Assembly (NCBI GenBank): GCA_900313015.1
Contig: OMPR01000019.1
Location: forward strand, 51,388 to 115,387
DNA length: 64,000 nucleotides
Source of the DNA: Rhodobacteraceae bacterium EL53
GTDB lineage: Bacteria > Pseudomonadota > Alphaproteobacteria > Rhodobacterales > Rhodobacteraceae
Direction: 5' to 3'
In this document: positions 8,685 to 17,534 of the stretch, one piece after another
How the letters are laid out: each line of letters opens with the position of its first letter
Numbering within the stretch: the first letter of the stretch is position 1
Program-made: the position numbers and the translations under genes
Notes under the pieces: model-generated
What the model was told of the DNA's origin: nothing
What the model saw: only the letters and a program-made list of their open reading frames with translations
The model's database searches: none

Positions 8685-11600
8685 TTTGCTTTTTCCCTTC
8701 CTGATCGTAGATCACCGGATCGACGATTTTTGCTTTGTAGATTTTTCCATCAGTGCCGGGGAATTCAATGAATTCGTTCATGCGGTCCGGCCCATGCAAC
8801 ACCAGCCCCATGGCGATGCCACGGTTCAGATTTGCCGAGAAGTAGGTCGAAGTAACGCGACCGATCATGTTGCGCTGACCGTTGGCGTTGACGCCCTCGC
8901 CTACAGCATAAGCCCCATCCGGCAGCACAGATCCGTCCACGGTTTCCAGACCCACCAGTTTCCACCGGTTGCGATCGGTCATATGGGTGCGCTCCATGGC
9001 GCGCTTGCCCAGGAAATCTTCTTTCTTTTTCGAGATCGCCCAGTTCAGCCCCAGATCTTGTGGGATCACGGTACCGTCCGTTTCGTCCCCGATCATGATA
9101 AAGCCTTTTTCGGCCCGCAGAATGTGCAGTGTTTCTGTGCCATATGGCATCACACCGAATTCCTGCCCCGCCTCCAACAGCGCGTTCCAGAACGCCAGAC
9201 CCTGACTTGCTGGAACCGCGATTTCGTAAGACAGCTCACCCGAGAAGGAAATACGATAAGCGCGCGCGTCGAATGCGCCAATCTTACCATCGCGCCATTC
9301 CATAAACGGCAGCGCCTCCTTCGACAAATCCATGCCGCCCAATTTTTCCAACACCTTGCGGGCGTTGGGGCCAACCACAGCAACCTGAGCGAATTGCTCA
9401 GTCACATTGGCGACGTAGACTTTCCAATCCCACCATTCGGTCTGCAGCCACTCTTCCATGTGACCATGGATCCGCTCAGCACCGCCGGTGGTCGTGTGAC
9501 AGAGGAAGGTATCCTCGTCGATGCGCGCGACAACGCCATCGTCCATGAGGAAGCCGTTTTCCGAGCACATCAGACCATAACGACATTTGCCGACCTTTAG
9601 CGTCGACATCATGTTGGTGTACATCATGTCAAGGAACTTGCCCGCATCCGGGCCCTTAACGATCAGTTTGCCAAGGGTAGAGGCATCGAGCAGACCCAGA
9701 TGTTCGCGCGTGTTCTTGACCTCGCGGTTGACCGCATCATGTACGGTTTCGCCGGAGCGGACATAAGCAAACGGACGACGCCATTGGCCAACGGGTTCCC
9801 AGTCTGCACCATTGTCATCGCTCCACCCGTGGATCGGTGTCTGGCGCACAGGCTGGAATACCTCGCCACGTGCTTCGCCGCCAATCGCACCCATAGAAAT
9901 CGGATGGTATGGTGGGCGGAATGTTGTGGTTCCCACTTGCGGGACTTCCTCACCCAAAGCATTCGCAAGAGTCGCCAAGCCATTAATATTGCTCAATTTT
10001 CCCTGATCCGTTGCCATACCCAACGTAGTGTATCGCTTGGTATGTTCGACGCTTTCATAGCCCTCGCGTGCAGCCAACTGCACATCAGAAACTTTGACAT
10101 CGTTCTGATAATCCAGCCAGGATTTCATCCGCAGATCAATTTCAGCGTTCTCTGGCATCAACCAGACAGCCTTCATCGCATTTTCAGCGGTTGTTTCGCA
10201 CTCTGGCGCGTTTTCCGTCACGGGCGTGAATCCGGCTGCATTCGCCGCTGCCTCGCCTGCTGTTTGCGCATCTTGCAGGACCGAACCCAACTCCAACGGA
10301 CCATTCGCGGATCCAGCAGCAATGACAAATCCATTGCCATCGGAACCCAGCGGAGGGCGCGCGGCATCAGGACGGAAATGCGCCTGCGTCTCATCCCAGA
10401 TTAGCTTGCCGCCGCAATGCGACCACAGATGCACAACCGGAGACCAGCCACCAGACATCGCAACTGCATCGCATGAAACTTCTTCACGCGCGCCGCCGAC
10501 GCCCTCTTGATTACAGATCGCAACCTTCTTAACCCGCTTGCCGCCCTTGACTTTGGCGATCGCTTTGCCGGGATCGACGCGAATGCCCAAAGCACGCGCT
10601 TCGTCAGCCAATGCACCGCCCGCATTGGGGCGTGCATCCACAACCCGCAGTACGTCCACACCGGCCTTTTTCAACGTGATCGCGGTGCGATAGGCATCAT
10701 CGTTGTTGGTTGCAACAATCACCCGCTGGCCCGAGGAAATCCCCCAGTTCACCAGATAATCACGCATCGCCGAGGCCAGCATGACACCGGGTACATCATT
10801 TCCAGCAAACGATAGCGGGCGTTCGATTGCGCCCGTTGCGGTCACAATCTGTTTCGCGCGGATCCGCCACAGACGGTGGCGCGGTCCCTGAGCACCCGGC
10901 ACGTGATCGCTTACACGCTCGTATCCCAAGGCGTAACCGTGATCATACACACCTGCGCCCATGCAGCGGGTGCGCAGAGTGACGTTGTCCATCGCCTCCA
11001 ACTCAGCAACCAGCTGATCAATGTAAGCATCTGTAGACTGCTCGCCCACAGTGCCACCATCAACCGGCGCACGGCCACCCCAATAGGCGTTCTGTTCCAA
11101 CAGAAGAACCTTGGCACCGGATTTGGCCGCTGCTTTGGCTGCCTGCAAACCAGCGATACCACCACCAACGACCAATACATCTGCAAAAGCGTAGAAATGT
11201 TCGTAGGTGTCCGCGTCTTTCAACTCTTTGTCGGGAGCTTTGCCCAGACCCGCCGATTTCCGGATTATCGGTTCATAGACATGTTTCCAGAACGGCTGGG
11301 GATGAATGAACATCTTGTAGTAGAACCCCGCCGGCAGAAACCGTGACAGCGACGAGTTGATCGCGCCCACGTCAAATTCCAGACTTGGCCAGTGGTTCTG
11401 TGAACTCGATGTGAGACCTTCAAATAGTTCGGTTGTGGTAGCGCGCTGGTTGGGTTCGTACCGGCTACCTTCGCCCAGACCGACCAATGCGTTGGGTTCT
11501 TCGGCGCCACTGGCGACAACCCCACGTGGACGGTGGTATTTAAACGACCGGCCCATCATCATCTGGTCATTAGCCAGCAGAGCCGAGGCAAGCGTATCGC

Positions 11601-11694
11601 CTTCGTACCCACGCATGGTGGTGCCGTTAAAGGTAAAGCTGACCTGCTTGGAACGATCAATCAGGCGGCCTTGTTTTTCGAGACGGGTGCTCAT
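8677..11694 (-). CDS. soxA: Sarcosine oxidase, alpha subunit
   Basis: A 1005-residue large subunit, full length for the family. The N-terminal ferredoxin-like fold (about residues 15-100; GYEGDTLASALLAN, SFKYHRPRG) is followed by an NAD-binding Rossmann domain beginning VLVVGGGIAGLQAAKAA at about 175. The C-terminal ~400 residues are a GcvT-type folate domain (EHLGLLDASTLGKLIVKGPDAG; SFSGELSYEIAVP). This domain collects the iminium carbon as methylene-THF. The ATG is preceded by AAGGGTC. It sits between soxD and soxG in the expected order. Confidence 0.95.
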   Translation of the reverse strand: MSTRLEKQGRLIDRSKQVSFTFNGTTMRGYEGDTLASALLANDQMMMGRSFKYHRPRGVVASGAEEPNALVGLGEGSRYEPNQRATTTELFEGLTSSSQNHWPSLEFDVGAINSSLSRFLPAGFYYKMFIHPQPFWKHVYEPIIRKSAGLGKAPDKELKDADTYEHFYAFADVLVVGGGIAGLQAAKAAAKSGAKVLLLEQNAYWGGRAPVDGGTVGEQSTDAYIDQLVAELEAMDNVTLRTRCMGAGVYDHGYALGYERVSDHVPGAQGPRHRLWRIRAKQIVTATGAIERPLSFAGNDVPGVMLASAMRDYLVNWGISSGQRVIVATNNDDAYRTAITLKKAGVDVLRVVDARPNAGGALADEARALGIRVDPGKAIAKVKGGKRVKKVAICNQEGVGGAREEVSCDAVAMSGGWSPVVHLWSHCGGKLIWDETQAHFRPDAARPPLGSDGNGFVIAAGSANGPLELGSVLQDAQTAGEAAANAAGFTPVTENAPECETTAENAMKAVWLMPENAEIDLRMKSWLDYQNDVKVSDVQLAAREGYESVEHTKRYTTLGMATDQGKLSNINGLATLANALGEEVPQVGTTTFRPPYHPISMGAIGGEARGEVFQPVRQTPIHGWSDDNGADWEPVGQWRRPFAYVRSGETVHDAVNREVKNTREHLGLLDASTLGKLIVKGPDAGKFLDMMYTNMMSTLKVGKCRYGLMCSENGFLMDDGVVARIDEDTFLCHTTTGGAERIHGHMEEWLQTEWWDWKVYVANVTEQFAQVAVVGPNARKVLEKLGGMDLSKEALPFMEWRDGKIGAFDARAYRISFSGELSYEIAVPASQGLAFWNALLEAGQEFGVMPYGTETLHILRAEKGFIMIGDETDGTVIPQDLGLNWAISKKKEDFLGKRAMERTHMTDRNRWKLVGLETVDGSVLPDGAYAVGEGVNANGQRNMIGRVTSTYFSANLNRGIAMGLVLHGPDRMNEFIEFPGTDGKIYKAKIVDPVIYDQEGKKQNV

Positions 11695-11762
11695 GGGTCA
11701 GACCCTTTCACAAGAGGAGGCATCGAAGCCCCCGACGGAAGTATTTAGAAAACGAGGAAAGA

Positions 11763-12092
11763 TCACTGGAACTCTCTCCATGACCAGCCCGGGCGTTTGG
11801 TGGTGATGGCATCCTTGATCTCTTGGGGAGGCGCGTAGACCTGTGCGGAATAGGTTCCAAACACTTCCAAGGTCATGGTGCATCGGGCCGCATGGAACCA
11901 CTTGCCGCAACCGGCGGCGTGACGCCAGCGTTCCAGATGCACACCCTTGGGGTTTTCGCGCATAAACAGGTAATCATGGAACTGATCGTCGTCCGAGCCA
12001 GGGCCAAAGCGCTTGAGATGCGCTTCGCCACCATTGGCCAGTTCAGTTTCATCGGCATCGACGCCGCAGTAGGGACATTGAAGGGTCAGCAT
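11763..12092 (-). CDS. soxD: Sarcosine oxidase, delta subunit
   Basis: A 109-residue small subunit that binds zinc and helps assemble the sarcosine oxidase complex. The N-terminal CPYC (Cys6, Cys9) plus the later His/Cys cluster around HAAGCGKWFHAARC are the expected zinc ligands. Other family traits are ADETELANGGEAHLKRFGP and FMRENPKGVHLERW. It begins 18 bases after the TfoX-like gene stops and 68 bases before soxA. Confidence 0.93.
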   Translation of the reverse strand: MLTLQCPYCGVDADETELANGGEAHLKRFGPGSDDDQFHDYLFMRENPKGVHLERWRHAAGCGKWFHAARCTMTLEVFGTYSAQVYAPPQEIKDAITTKRPGWSWREFQ

Positions 12093-12110
12093 GTGATCAT
12101 CCTTACGACT

Positions 12111-12437
12111 TCATTTCGGTGGCAAGCTGGCCGCATTGACCAGCGAGAATTCGGTTAGTGTGGCGCGCAAATTCGCGTCTTCGAAGCTGCCTACATCTAG
12201 TTCGACCATTCCCCCCATGGGACGGCCTGTAAATGACAGCGGCTGTGCCCCGGCAGCAAGGGCCTCCGCTTCGCGATCCTTACCGGGCCGATACATCGCC
12301 CCGTCTTTGGTTACTCCGCAGACCATGTTGCCGTGGAACAAAAAACAAAGGCCTCCGAACATTTTCTTTTCGGTTAGCCCTGGCTCCATTCCAAGATCCG
12401 AGCGCATGATTTCAGCCATGTCCTCGGAATAGGCCAT
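12111..12437 (-). CDS. TfoX/Sxy N-terminal-domain protein inside the sarcosine oxidase operon
   Basis: A 108-residue protein that is essentially one TfoX_N domain: MFGGLCFLFHGNMVCGV at about residues 27-43, MYRPGKDREAEAL, and FTGRPMGGMVELD near the C-terminus. In gammaproteobacteria the longer TfoX/Sxy controls competence, but short single-domain members are widespread and of unknown role. The ATG overlaps the TGA of a 31-codon ORF (TGATG), and soxD follows after 18 bases, so it is cotranscribed with sarcosine oxidase genes. A competence role should not be assumed. Confidence 0.82.
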   Translation of the reverse strand: MAYSEDMAEIMRSDLGMEPGLTEKKMFGGLCFLFHGNMVCGVTKDGAMYRPGKDREAEALAAGAQPLSFTGRPMGGMVELDVGSFEDANLRATLTEFSLVNAASLPPK

Positions 12438-12532
12438 CAGTGCTGCTCCAATCCCCACCCCGAGAGACCAAAGTCATCCGCACGACCGAACCGGTCAGCG
12501 CTGGCTCTGAAATATTCGGGCTGGAGCCACAT
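12437..12532 (-). CDS. 31-codon micro-ORF bridging soxB and the TfoX-like gene
   Basis: ATG at 12532 overlaps the soxB TAA by one base (TAATG). The ORF runs 31 codons to TGA at 12439-12437, which overlaps the ATG of the TfoX-like gene (TGATG). It encodes a hydrophilic, aromatic-rich peptide beginning MWLQPEYFRASADRFGRADD. It fills the whole gap and is coupled at both ends, so it may be translated, either as a functional peptide or only to carry ribosomes through. No family is recognised, and chance is possible at this length. Confidence 0.45.
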   Translation of the reverse strand: MWLQPEYFRASADRFGRADDFGLSGWGLEQH

Positions 12533-13776
12533 TAGTGCGCAACCCCGGCCGCAACGCTTTCGTCGATGAACCGGCCTTCTTTGAAGCGGTCCAGCGAGAA
12601 GGCCTCGGTCAGTGGTGAATGACCTGTGGCCATCAGCTGTGCCATACCCCAACCCGAGCCTGGAATAGATTTAAATCCGCCGGTGCCCCAACCACAGTTG
12701 ACGAAACAGCCGCCTACCGGGGTTTTCGACAGGATCGGCGAGCGGTCCCCAGTCATATCCACGATGCCACCCCACTGACGCAGCATTTTCAGACGCGACA
12801 CCATAGGGAAGGTTTCGACCAGCGCCCGTACGGTTTCCTCGATATGGTGGAACGAACCGCGCTGGGTGTAGTTGTTAAAGGCGTCTGTGCCGCCGCCAAT
12901 CACCATCTCGCCCTTATCGGATTGGGACATATAGCCGTGCACTGTGTTGGCCATCACGACCACGTCCATGCAGGGTTTGATCGGCTCAGACACCAGTGCC
13001 TGCAACGCGATTGATTCCAGCGGCAGACGGAAGCCGGCCATTTCAGCCAACTGACCCGTATGCCCGGCAACAACGACGCCCAGTTTGTCACAATCGATCG
13101 CACCTTTGGTGGTATCAACGCCGACAACATTGCCGCCTTCGGTGCGCACACCGTTGACTTCGCATTGCTGGATGATGTCCATGCCCATGGCCGAACATGC
13201 CCGCGCATAGCCCCAAGCAACCGCGTCGTGACGGGCTGTGCCGCCGCGGGCCTGCCAGAGCGCACCAAGAACCGGATAACGCGGTCCGTCCAGATTGATG
13301 ATTGGCACCAGCTCTTTTACGCGCTGAGGTGAAATCCACTCAGTCGTGACGCCCTGCAGGTTGTTGGCATGTGCCGTGCGCTGATACCCGCGAATTTCGC
13401 TTTGGGTTTGCGCCAGCATCATCACGCCACGTGGGCTGAACATGACGTTGTAGTTCAGATCTTGGCTCAGACCTTCATACAGGCTGCGCGCTTTTTCATA
13501 AATCGCGGCCGATGGGTCCTGCAGATAATTCGAACGGATGATGGTGGTGTTCCGACCGGTGTTACCACCGCCAAGCCATCCTTTTTCGATCACGGCAACG
13601 TTCTGGATGCCGTAGTTTTTGCCCAGGTAATAGGCAGTCGCAAGACCATGCCCCCCGGCGCCAACGATGATCACATCGTAGCGTTTCTTGGGCTGGGGCG
13701 AGCGCCAAGCGCGCTCCCATCCGGTGTGATAGCGCAGTGCTTCGCGCGCCACAGCAAAGGCTGAGTAATGTTTCAT
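12532..13776 (-). CDS. soxB: Sarcosine oxidase, beta subunit
   Basis: A 414-residue flavoprotein subunit that carries the sarcosine-oxidising site (FAD, plus covalent FMN at the alpha-beta interface in characterised enzymes). The dinucleotide motif VGAGGHGLATAYYLGKNYG is at about residues 36-54, followed by GWLGGGNTGRNTTIIRSNYL, which is diagnostic for SoxB. GGGTDAFNNYTQRGSFHHIE lies in the C-terminal half. It starts MKHYSAFAVAREALRYHTGW, standard in this group, and is the first gene of the operon soxB, micro-ORF, tfoX-like, soxD, soxA, soxG. Confidence 0.95.
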   Translation of the reverse strand: MKHYSAFAVAREALRYHTGWERAWRSPQPKKRYDVIIVGAGGHGLATAYYLGKNYGIQNVAVIEKGWLGGGNTGRNTTIIRSNYLQDPSAAIYEKARSLYEGLSQDLNYNVMFSPRGVMMLAQTQSEIRGYQRTAHANNLQGVTTEWISPQRVKELVPIINLDGPRYPVLGALWQARGGTARHDAVAWGYARACSAMGMDIIQQCEVNGVRTEGGNVVGVDTTKGAIDCDKLGVVVAGHTGQLAEMAGFRLPLESIALQALVSEPIKPCMDVVVMANTVHGYMSQSDKGEMVIGGGTDAFNNYTQRGSFHHIEETVRALVETFPMVSRLKMLRQWGGIVDMTGDRSPILSKTPVGGCFVNCGWGTGGFKSIPGSGWGMAQLMATGHSPLTEAFSLDRFKEGRFIDESVAAGVAH

Positions 13777-13953
13777 GAGCGAATCCGATCCGTCCGTGGT
13801 TGGGAGCAGGTATGCCGTGCGCCTCTACAATAGCCGCGCCGTGTTCCGTCACAATATCTCATAATTGCGACATGGTATCACCTCGCGGCCATTTGCCCCT
13901 TTTTTAAGACCGCCCGCACCGATACATGGGGACGACACAAAGAAAGACTTTGG

Positions 13954-15192
13954 ATGACCTTCTGGATCCTGATCTCCCTCATGGCGCTGCTTGTCGCTGC
14001 GTTTTTGCTTTTGGCTCTGCTGCGCGGACGCCCTCAATTGGAGCCCGCTGCGGCCTCTGACCTGCGTGTTTACCGTGAACAACTACAAGGTGTAGATCGC
14101 GATCTTGCGCGCGGTGTCATTGCAGAAGCTGACGCATCGCGTATTCGAACCGAGATTTCACGCCGGATTTTGGCCGCCGACGCACAAATTCAGGCCGATT
14201 CTAAGGGTAAAACACAAGCGCGCGCGGTCAATATTGGTGTCTCCCTTGTGTTGGTGGCGGGTGTGATTGGGGGCGCGCTTAGCTTATATGAATCCTTAGG
14301 TGCGCCGGGATATGGCGATCTTCCCCTGTCATTGCGGCTTGAACGGTCCAAAGATTTGCGGGCCAACCGCTTGGACCAATCAACCGCCGAAGCCCGTATG
14401 CCCGCAGCCCCTGTGCCAGAGTTGCCTGAAGACTATGCCAATCTGGTCAAGCAATTGCGCCAAACAGTCGCCGAGCGGCCAGATGATTTGCAAGGGCATG
14501 TTCTTTTGGCGCAGCACGAAGCAAATGTGGGCAACCCAAAAGGTGCATATGAGGCCAAAGCGCGCGTCATCACCCTGCTTGGCCCCAAAGCCACAAGTCA
14601 GGATTTTTCAGAATTCGGCGAAATGATGATTGTCGCTGCCGGTGGCTATGTGTCTGCGGAGGCAGAACAGGCACTTGCGCGCGCGCTTGAAATTGATCCG
14701 AATAATGGCCCTGCTCGATTCTACTGGGGTCGGATGCTTAGCCAAATTGATCGACCCGACCTTGCTTTCCGTCTTTGGAGCCAAACTCTACAACAAGGTC
14801 CGGCCGGGGCGCCCTGGATTGCCGCCATTCGCGCACAAATCGAAGAACTCGCCCATCGCGCCGGCGTCGAATACGAGCTTCCACCTGAAACACCACACCT
14901 AACTGCACCTGACGTCGGACCAAGTCGGGACGATATCGAAGCCGCTGGTGAGATGACCGACAGCGAACGCCAAGAAATGATACAGGGCATGGTAAACCGC
15001 CTGTCCGACAGATTGGCGACCGAAGGGGGCACGCCACCGGAATGGGCCCGGTTGATTGGCGCGCTTGCTGTGCTGGGAAACACTGAACAGGCCGCAGCAA
15101 TTTATGGCGAGGCGCAATCGGTATTCGCGAACAGCCCCGAAGCCCTGAACATTGTTCAACAAGCCGCTAAACAGGCAGGAGTAGCCCCATGA
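13954..15192 (+). CDS. ccmI: Cytochrome c biogenesis protein CcmI (CycH)
   Basis: A 412-residue membrane protein of the system I c-type cytochrome maturation pathway. It chaperones apocytochrome c to the heme-ligation complex. A first membrane helix at residues 2-24 (FWILISLMALLVAAFLLLAL) is followed by the cytoplasmic YREQLQGVDRDLARGVIAEADA helical segment. A second helix (VNIGVSLVLVAGVIGGALSLY, about 90-110) leads to a periplasmic TPR-like region (LQGHVLLAQHEANVGNPKGAYEA; EQALARALEIDPNNGPARFYWG). Its stop overlaps the ruvX start by 4 bases (ATGA). Confidence 0.92.
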   Translation: MTFWILISLMALLVAAFLLLALLRGRPQLEPAAASDLRVYREQLQGVDRDLARGVIAEADASRIRTEISRRILAADAQIQADSKGKTQARAVNIGVSLVLVAGVIGGALSLYESLGAPGYGDLPLSLRLERSKDLRANRLDQSTAEARMPAAPVPELPEDYANLVKQLRQTVAERPDDLQGHVLLAQHEANVGNPKGAYEAKARVITLLGPKATSQDFSEFGEMMIVAAGGYVSAEAEQALARALEIDPNNGPARFYWGRMLSQIDRPDLAFRLWSQTLQQGPAGAPWIAAIRAQIEELAHRAGVEYELPPETPHLTAPDVGPSRDDIEAAGEMTDSERQEMIQGMVNRLSDRLATEGGTPPEWARLIGALAVLGNTEQAAAIYGEAQSVFANSPEALNIVQQAAKQAGVAP

Positions 15193-15653
15193 TCCACGAT
15201 GTGTTTGAGGATTTTGCGGGATCGTTGCCTCCGATGTCTGCTTTGGTTGGATTGGACTTAGGGGACAAAACGATTGGCATTTCCGTCTCGGATCGTATGG
15301 GCACCGTTGCAACACCGCTAGAGACCATCAGACGTAAAAAATTCACGCTGGATGCAGAACGTCTGATGGAAATCATCAAAGAGCGCGACATCAACGGAAT
15401 CCTCTTGGGTTTGCCGCGCAACATGGACGGCACCGAAGGTCCGCGGTGCCAGAAGACCCGCGCATTCGCCCGCAATCTTACGCGCCTGACAGATTTACCC
15501 ATTGGGTTTTGGGATGAACGTCTCAGCACGGTTGCCGCCGAAAAAGCATTGTTAGAGGCGGATACGACACGAAAACGTCGCAGCGAGGTCATTGATCACG
15601 TGGCCGCCGGGTATATCTTGCAAGGAGCACTCGACAGGATGCGCTTTCTCTAG
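15189..15653 (+). CDS. ruvX: Putative pre-16S rRNA nuclease / Holliday junction resolvase (YqgF family)
   Basis: A 154-residue RNase H-like nuclease. YqgF in E. coli matures the 5' end of 16S rRNA; the family is also annotated as Holliday junction resolvase. Acidic active-site motifs are visible: GLDLGDKTIGISVSD near residue 20, GLPRNMDGTEGPRCQKTRAFA near 75, WDERLSTVAAE near 105 and the terminal IDHVAAGYILQGALDR. It overlaps ccmI by 4 bases and is followed 15 bases later by a DUF1289 gene, so the three probably form one transcript. Confidence 0.9.
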   Translation: MIHDVFEDFAGSLPPMSALVGLDLGDKTIGISVSDRMGTVATPLETIRRKKFTLDAERLMEIIKERDINGILLGLPRNMDGTEGPRCQKTRAFARNLTRLTDLPIGFWDERLSTVAAEKALLEADTTRKRRSEVIDHVAAGYILQGALDRMRFL

Positions 15654-15668
15654 GAGCCAGATCACAAG

Positions 15669-15899
15669 ATGACAAACATGGTTTGGAAACGGGATGAAAT
15701 CGAATCCCCTTGCATTCAGATTTGCGTTGTTCACCCGACGGAACGTATTTGCACCGGCTGTTATCGTTCCATCGACGAGATAACCAAATGGTCGAAAATG
15801 GACAGCTCAGAGCGGGCGGAGATCATGGAAGATCTACCCAATCGCGCCCCTCGCCTTGCCAAACGACGCGGTGGCCGTGCCGCGCGTATGAAAAGATAA
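15669..15899 (+). CDS. DUF1289 small Cys-rich protein
   Basis: A 76-residue protein with the complete DUF1289 signature: SPCIQICVVHP, then ICTGCYRSIDEITKWSKMDSSERAEIM, giving a four-Cys cluster likely to bind metal. It ends in a basic Arg/Lys tail (AKRRGGRAARMKR). Function of the family is unknown. It is the third gene of the ccmI-ruvX transcript. Confidence 0.88.
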   Translation: MTNMVWKRDEIESPCIQICVVHPTERICTGCYRSIDEITKWSKMDSSERAEIMEDLPNRAPRLAKRRGGRAARMKR

Positions 15900-15984
15900 G
15901 CCCAGTCGATGACTACGCAAATCCACAAATGAATTTCGTGGCTTTGCGCAAATGCTCAAGTCACCAAGAATGAATACTCAGGCT

Positions 15985-16713
15985 TTAGGCTTCGGCCAAC
16001 CAAGCCTTGGCTTGTTCAATGTCAGCTGTTTCAAAAAACTTGGTATCAGCGTTCAAAAAGTGACGCATGACCCGCTGCCCCATGTGTTGCCAGGTCTTGT
16101 CGCCGAGCACCGCAACCCGATCAGGAATTGCTGCATGATCCCTGATAAGGTTGAAATGTGCACCCAAGGCTGAGAGCCCTTGCCAGCCATCAAACTCAGA
16201 CAGATCCAACAGCAACCGCAAACCGTCTCGCGCGCGGATTTCCGCATTCAAATCGTCTTCGGCCCCTTTGATCACTGTCGGATCCAGCTTTCCCATCAGA
16301 CTAACATGCAGACCTGTGCCACCGAGATCCTGGAAATGCACAGCGCCCAAGGATTCACGGATCCAACGTCGTGCTGTTTCAATCTCAGCCACTTCAAACA
16401 CTTGAACAGGACAAGGCAGGAATGCTGCGGTGAGCCGGATCGACGTTGTAATCCATCCCACATCCGAAACGATGGCCAGCCGATCAAACCCACTCCAATG
16501 GGTTAAGCCAAGTTGCGTATCGGCCCAAACCGCGCCCATGTCGAACCCACGAAATTCTTCGCCTAGAACAACGACCATACGCAGTGCATCAACTTTGCCT
16601 AAAGCCGTTTCAATCGCAGGAACCAGTGTATTGGTGTAATCGTCCTGATTTATATGGCCCGACATCTCGACTTCGAGCAGGGCACCATCCATTTGTGTTT
16701 CAACAACAATCAT
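15985..16713 (-). CDS. Protein of two tandem SpoIIAA-like (STAS-type) domains
   Basis: A 242-residue soluble protein made of two repeats of the SpoIIAA-like domain (about 120 residues each). The first half reads ALLEVEMSGHINQDDYTN ... VWADTQLGLTHWSGFDRLAIVSD. The second half, from about residue 130, repeats the plan with GLHVSLMGKLDPTVI ... LGAHFNLIRDHAAIPDRVAVLGD and ends FFETADIEQAKAWLAEA. Single-domain versions are common; the duplicated form is less so. These resemble lipid-binding or anti-sigma-antagonist-like folds without a phosphorylatable Ser. Role unknown. It is last in the minus-strand run dusA, tauE-like, oxygenase-like, this gene. Confidence 0.8.
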   Translation of the reverse strand: MIVVETQMDGALLEVEMSGHINQDDYTNTLVPAIETALGKVDALRMVVVLGEEFRGFDMGAVWADTQLGLTHWSGFDRLAIVSDVGWITTSIRLTAAFLPCPVQVFEVAEIETARRWIRESLGAVHFQDLGGTGLHVSLMGKLDPTVIKGAEDDLNAEIRARDGLRLLLDLSEFDGWQGLSALGAHFNLIRDHAAIPDRVAVLGDKTWQHMGQRVMRHFLNADTKFFETADIEQAKAWLAEA

Positions 16714-16748
16714 ATAACCACCTTTTCAGAAACAACCTGAACAGGAGA

Positions 16749-17534
16749 CTACGGTGTTTCGATCCACTCAGCTACTCCCCCCGGGAGTTCGGGGCGAAAA
16801 TAGGCAATCATCCGACCATCCGGCCCTGCCGACGCTGTTTCTGCCCAAGGCGCCACTCCGTGCAGCGTATGCCGGTGCAACACGTAAGCCTCGCCCGGGC
16901 GAACCGGAAGTTCGATGCGGGGACAAGTGTCAAACACCTTACGTCTGGCCGCTTGGTAGATAGCAGTCACATCAATCCGTGACATTTCTGCGGGAGGATA
17001 GCTAGATAGCGCACGCTTTAGCGCTGCCTGCATAATCTTGTGGCTCCCGTCCCACACAACCAAAGGGGCCGCGTCTGGGCTGGCTTGGCTCAAGGGTATC
17101 CCCAAGATCCACGCATGAGGTTCATCAACACAGCGTTCACGATTGGGGCCGATTGGCTTTAATCCATCTACATGTGCCGCATCGCGCCGCAAACGATACC
17201 CAAACGCGGCCTCCCCCTCACCCCGTCTGGGGCGTGGATAACCCGGGAACATGACTGAAACTTGGGCTTTGTGTAGCGCATGGAACGTCAGCTGATCTTG
17301 AATGAAATCGATGGCATCTCCGCGCAGCGGCCCCGAGTCCCTCACCGCGCCAACAACATCGTTATCAAGTGCATCAACGCCGATAAACCAAGTGCCTTCA
17401 CAATCCAGCCACTGGGCATGCGCTGGGTCATCAAGTGATCCGCGCGCACCAACTAAGGCATGCGCTGCCCAATCCGCCAGCAGCGGGTCGAACCCGAACT
17501 GGACCCAGCCGCGTTGCCAGAACCCCGTTACCAC
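16749..17534 (-). CDS. Phytanoyl-CoA dioxygenase-like Fe(II)/2-oxoglutarate oxygenase
   Basis: A 261-residue protein with the facial triad of 2-oxoglutarate oxygenases: HVD (AAHVDGLKP, about residues 118-120), a distal His in HRHTLHGVAPW (about 226) and an Arg in GRMIAYFRPEL (about 243) for the 2-oxoglutarate carboxylate. The fold resembles the PhyH superfamily, but I do not recognise a specific substrate. The start is GTG at 17534, overlapping the stop of the upstream TauE/SafE gene by 7 bases, so translation is probably coupled. Its neighbours suggest no pathway. Confidence 0.68.
   Translation of the reverse strand: MVTGFWQRGWVQFGFDPLLADWAAHALVGARGSLDDPAHAQWLDCEGTWFIGVDALDNDVVGAVRDSGPLRGDAIDFIQDQLTFHALHKAQVSVMFPGYPRPRRGEGEAAFGYRLRRDAAHVDGLKPIGPNRERCVDEPHAWILGIPLSQASPDAAPLVVWDGSHKIMQAALKRALSSYPPAEMSRIDVTAIYQAARRKVFDTCPRIELPVRPGEAYVLHRHTLHGVAPWAETASAGPDGRMIAYFRPELPGGVAEWIETP

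Noticed and set aside
8497..9600. 367-codon plus-strand ORF opposite soxA/soxG
   Set aside because: It lies antisense to two clear sarcosine oxidase genes and has no recognisable motif.
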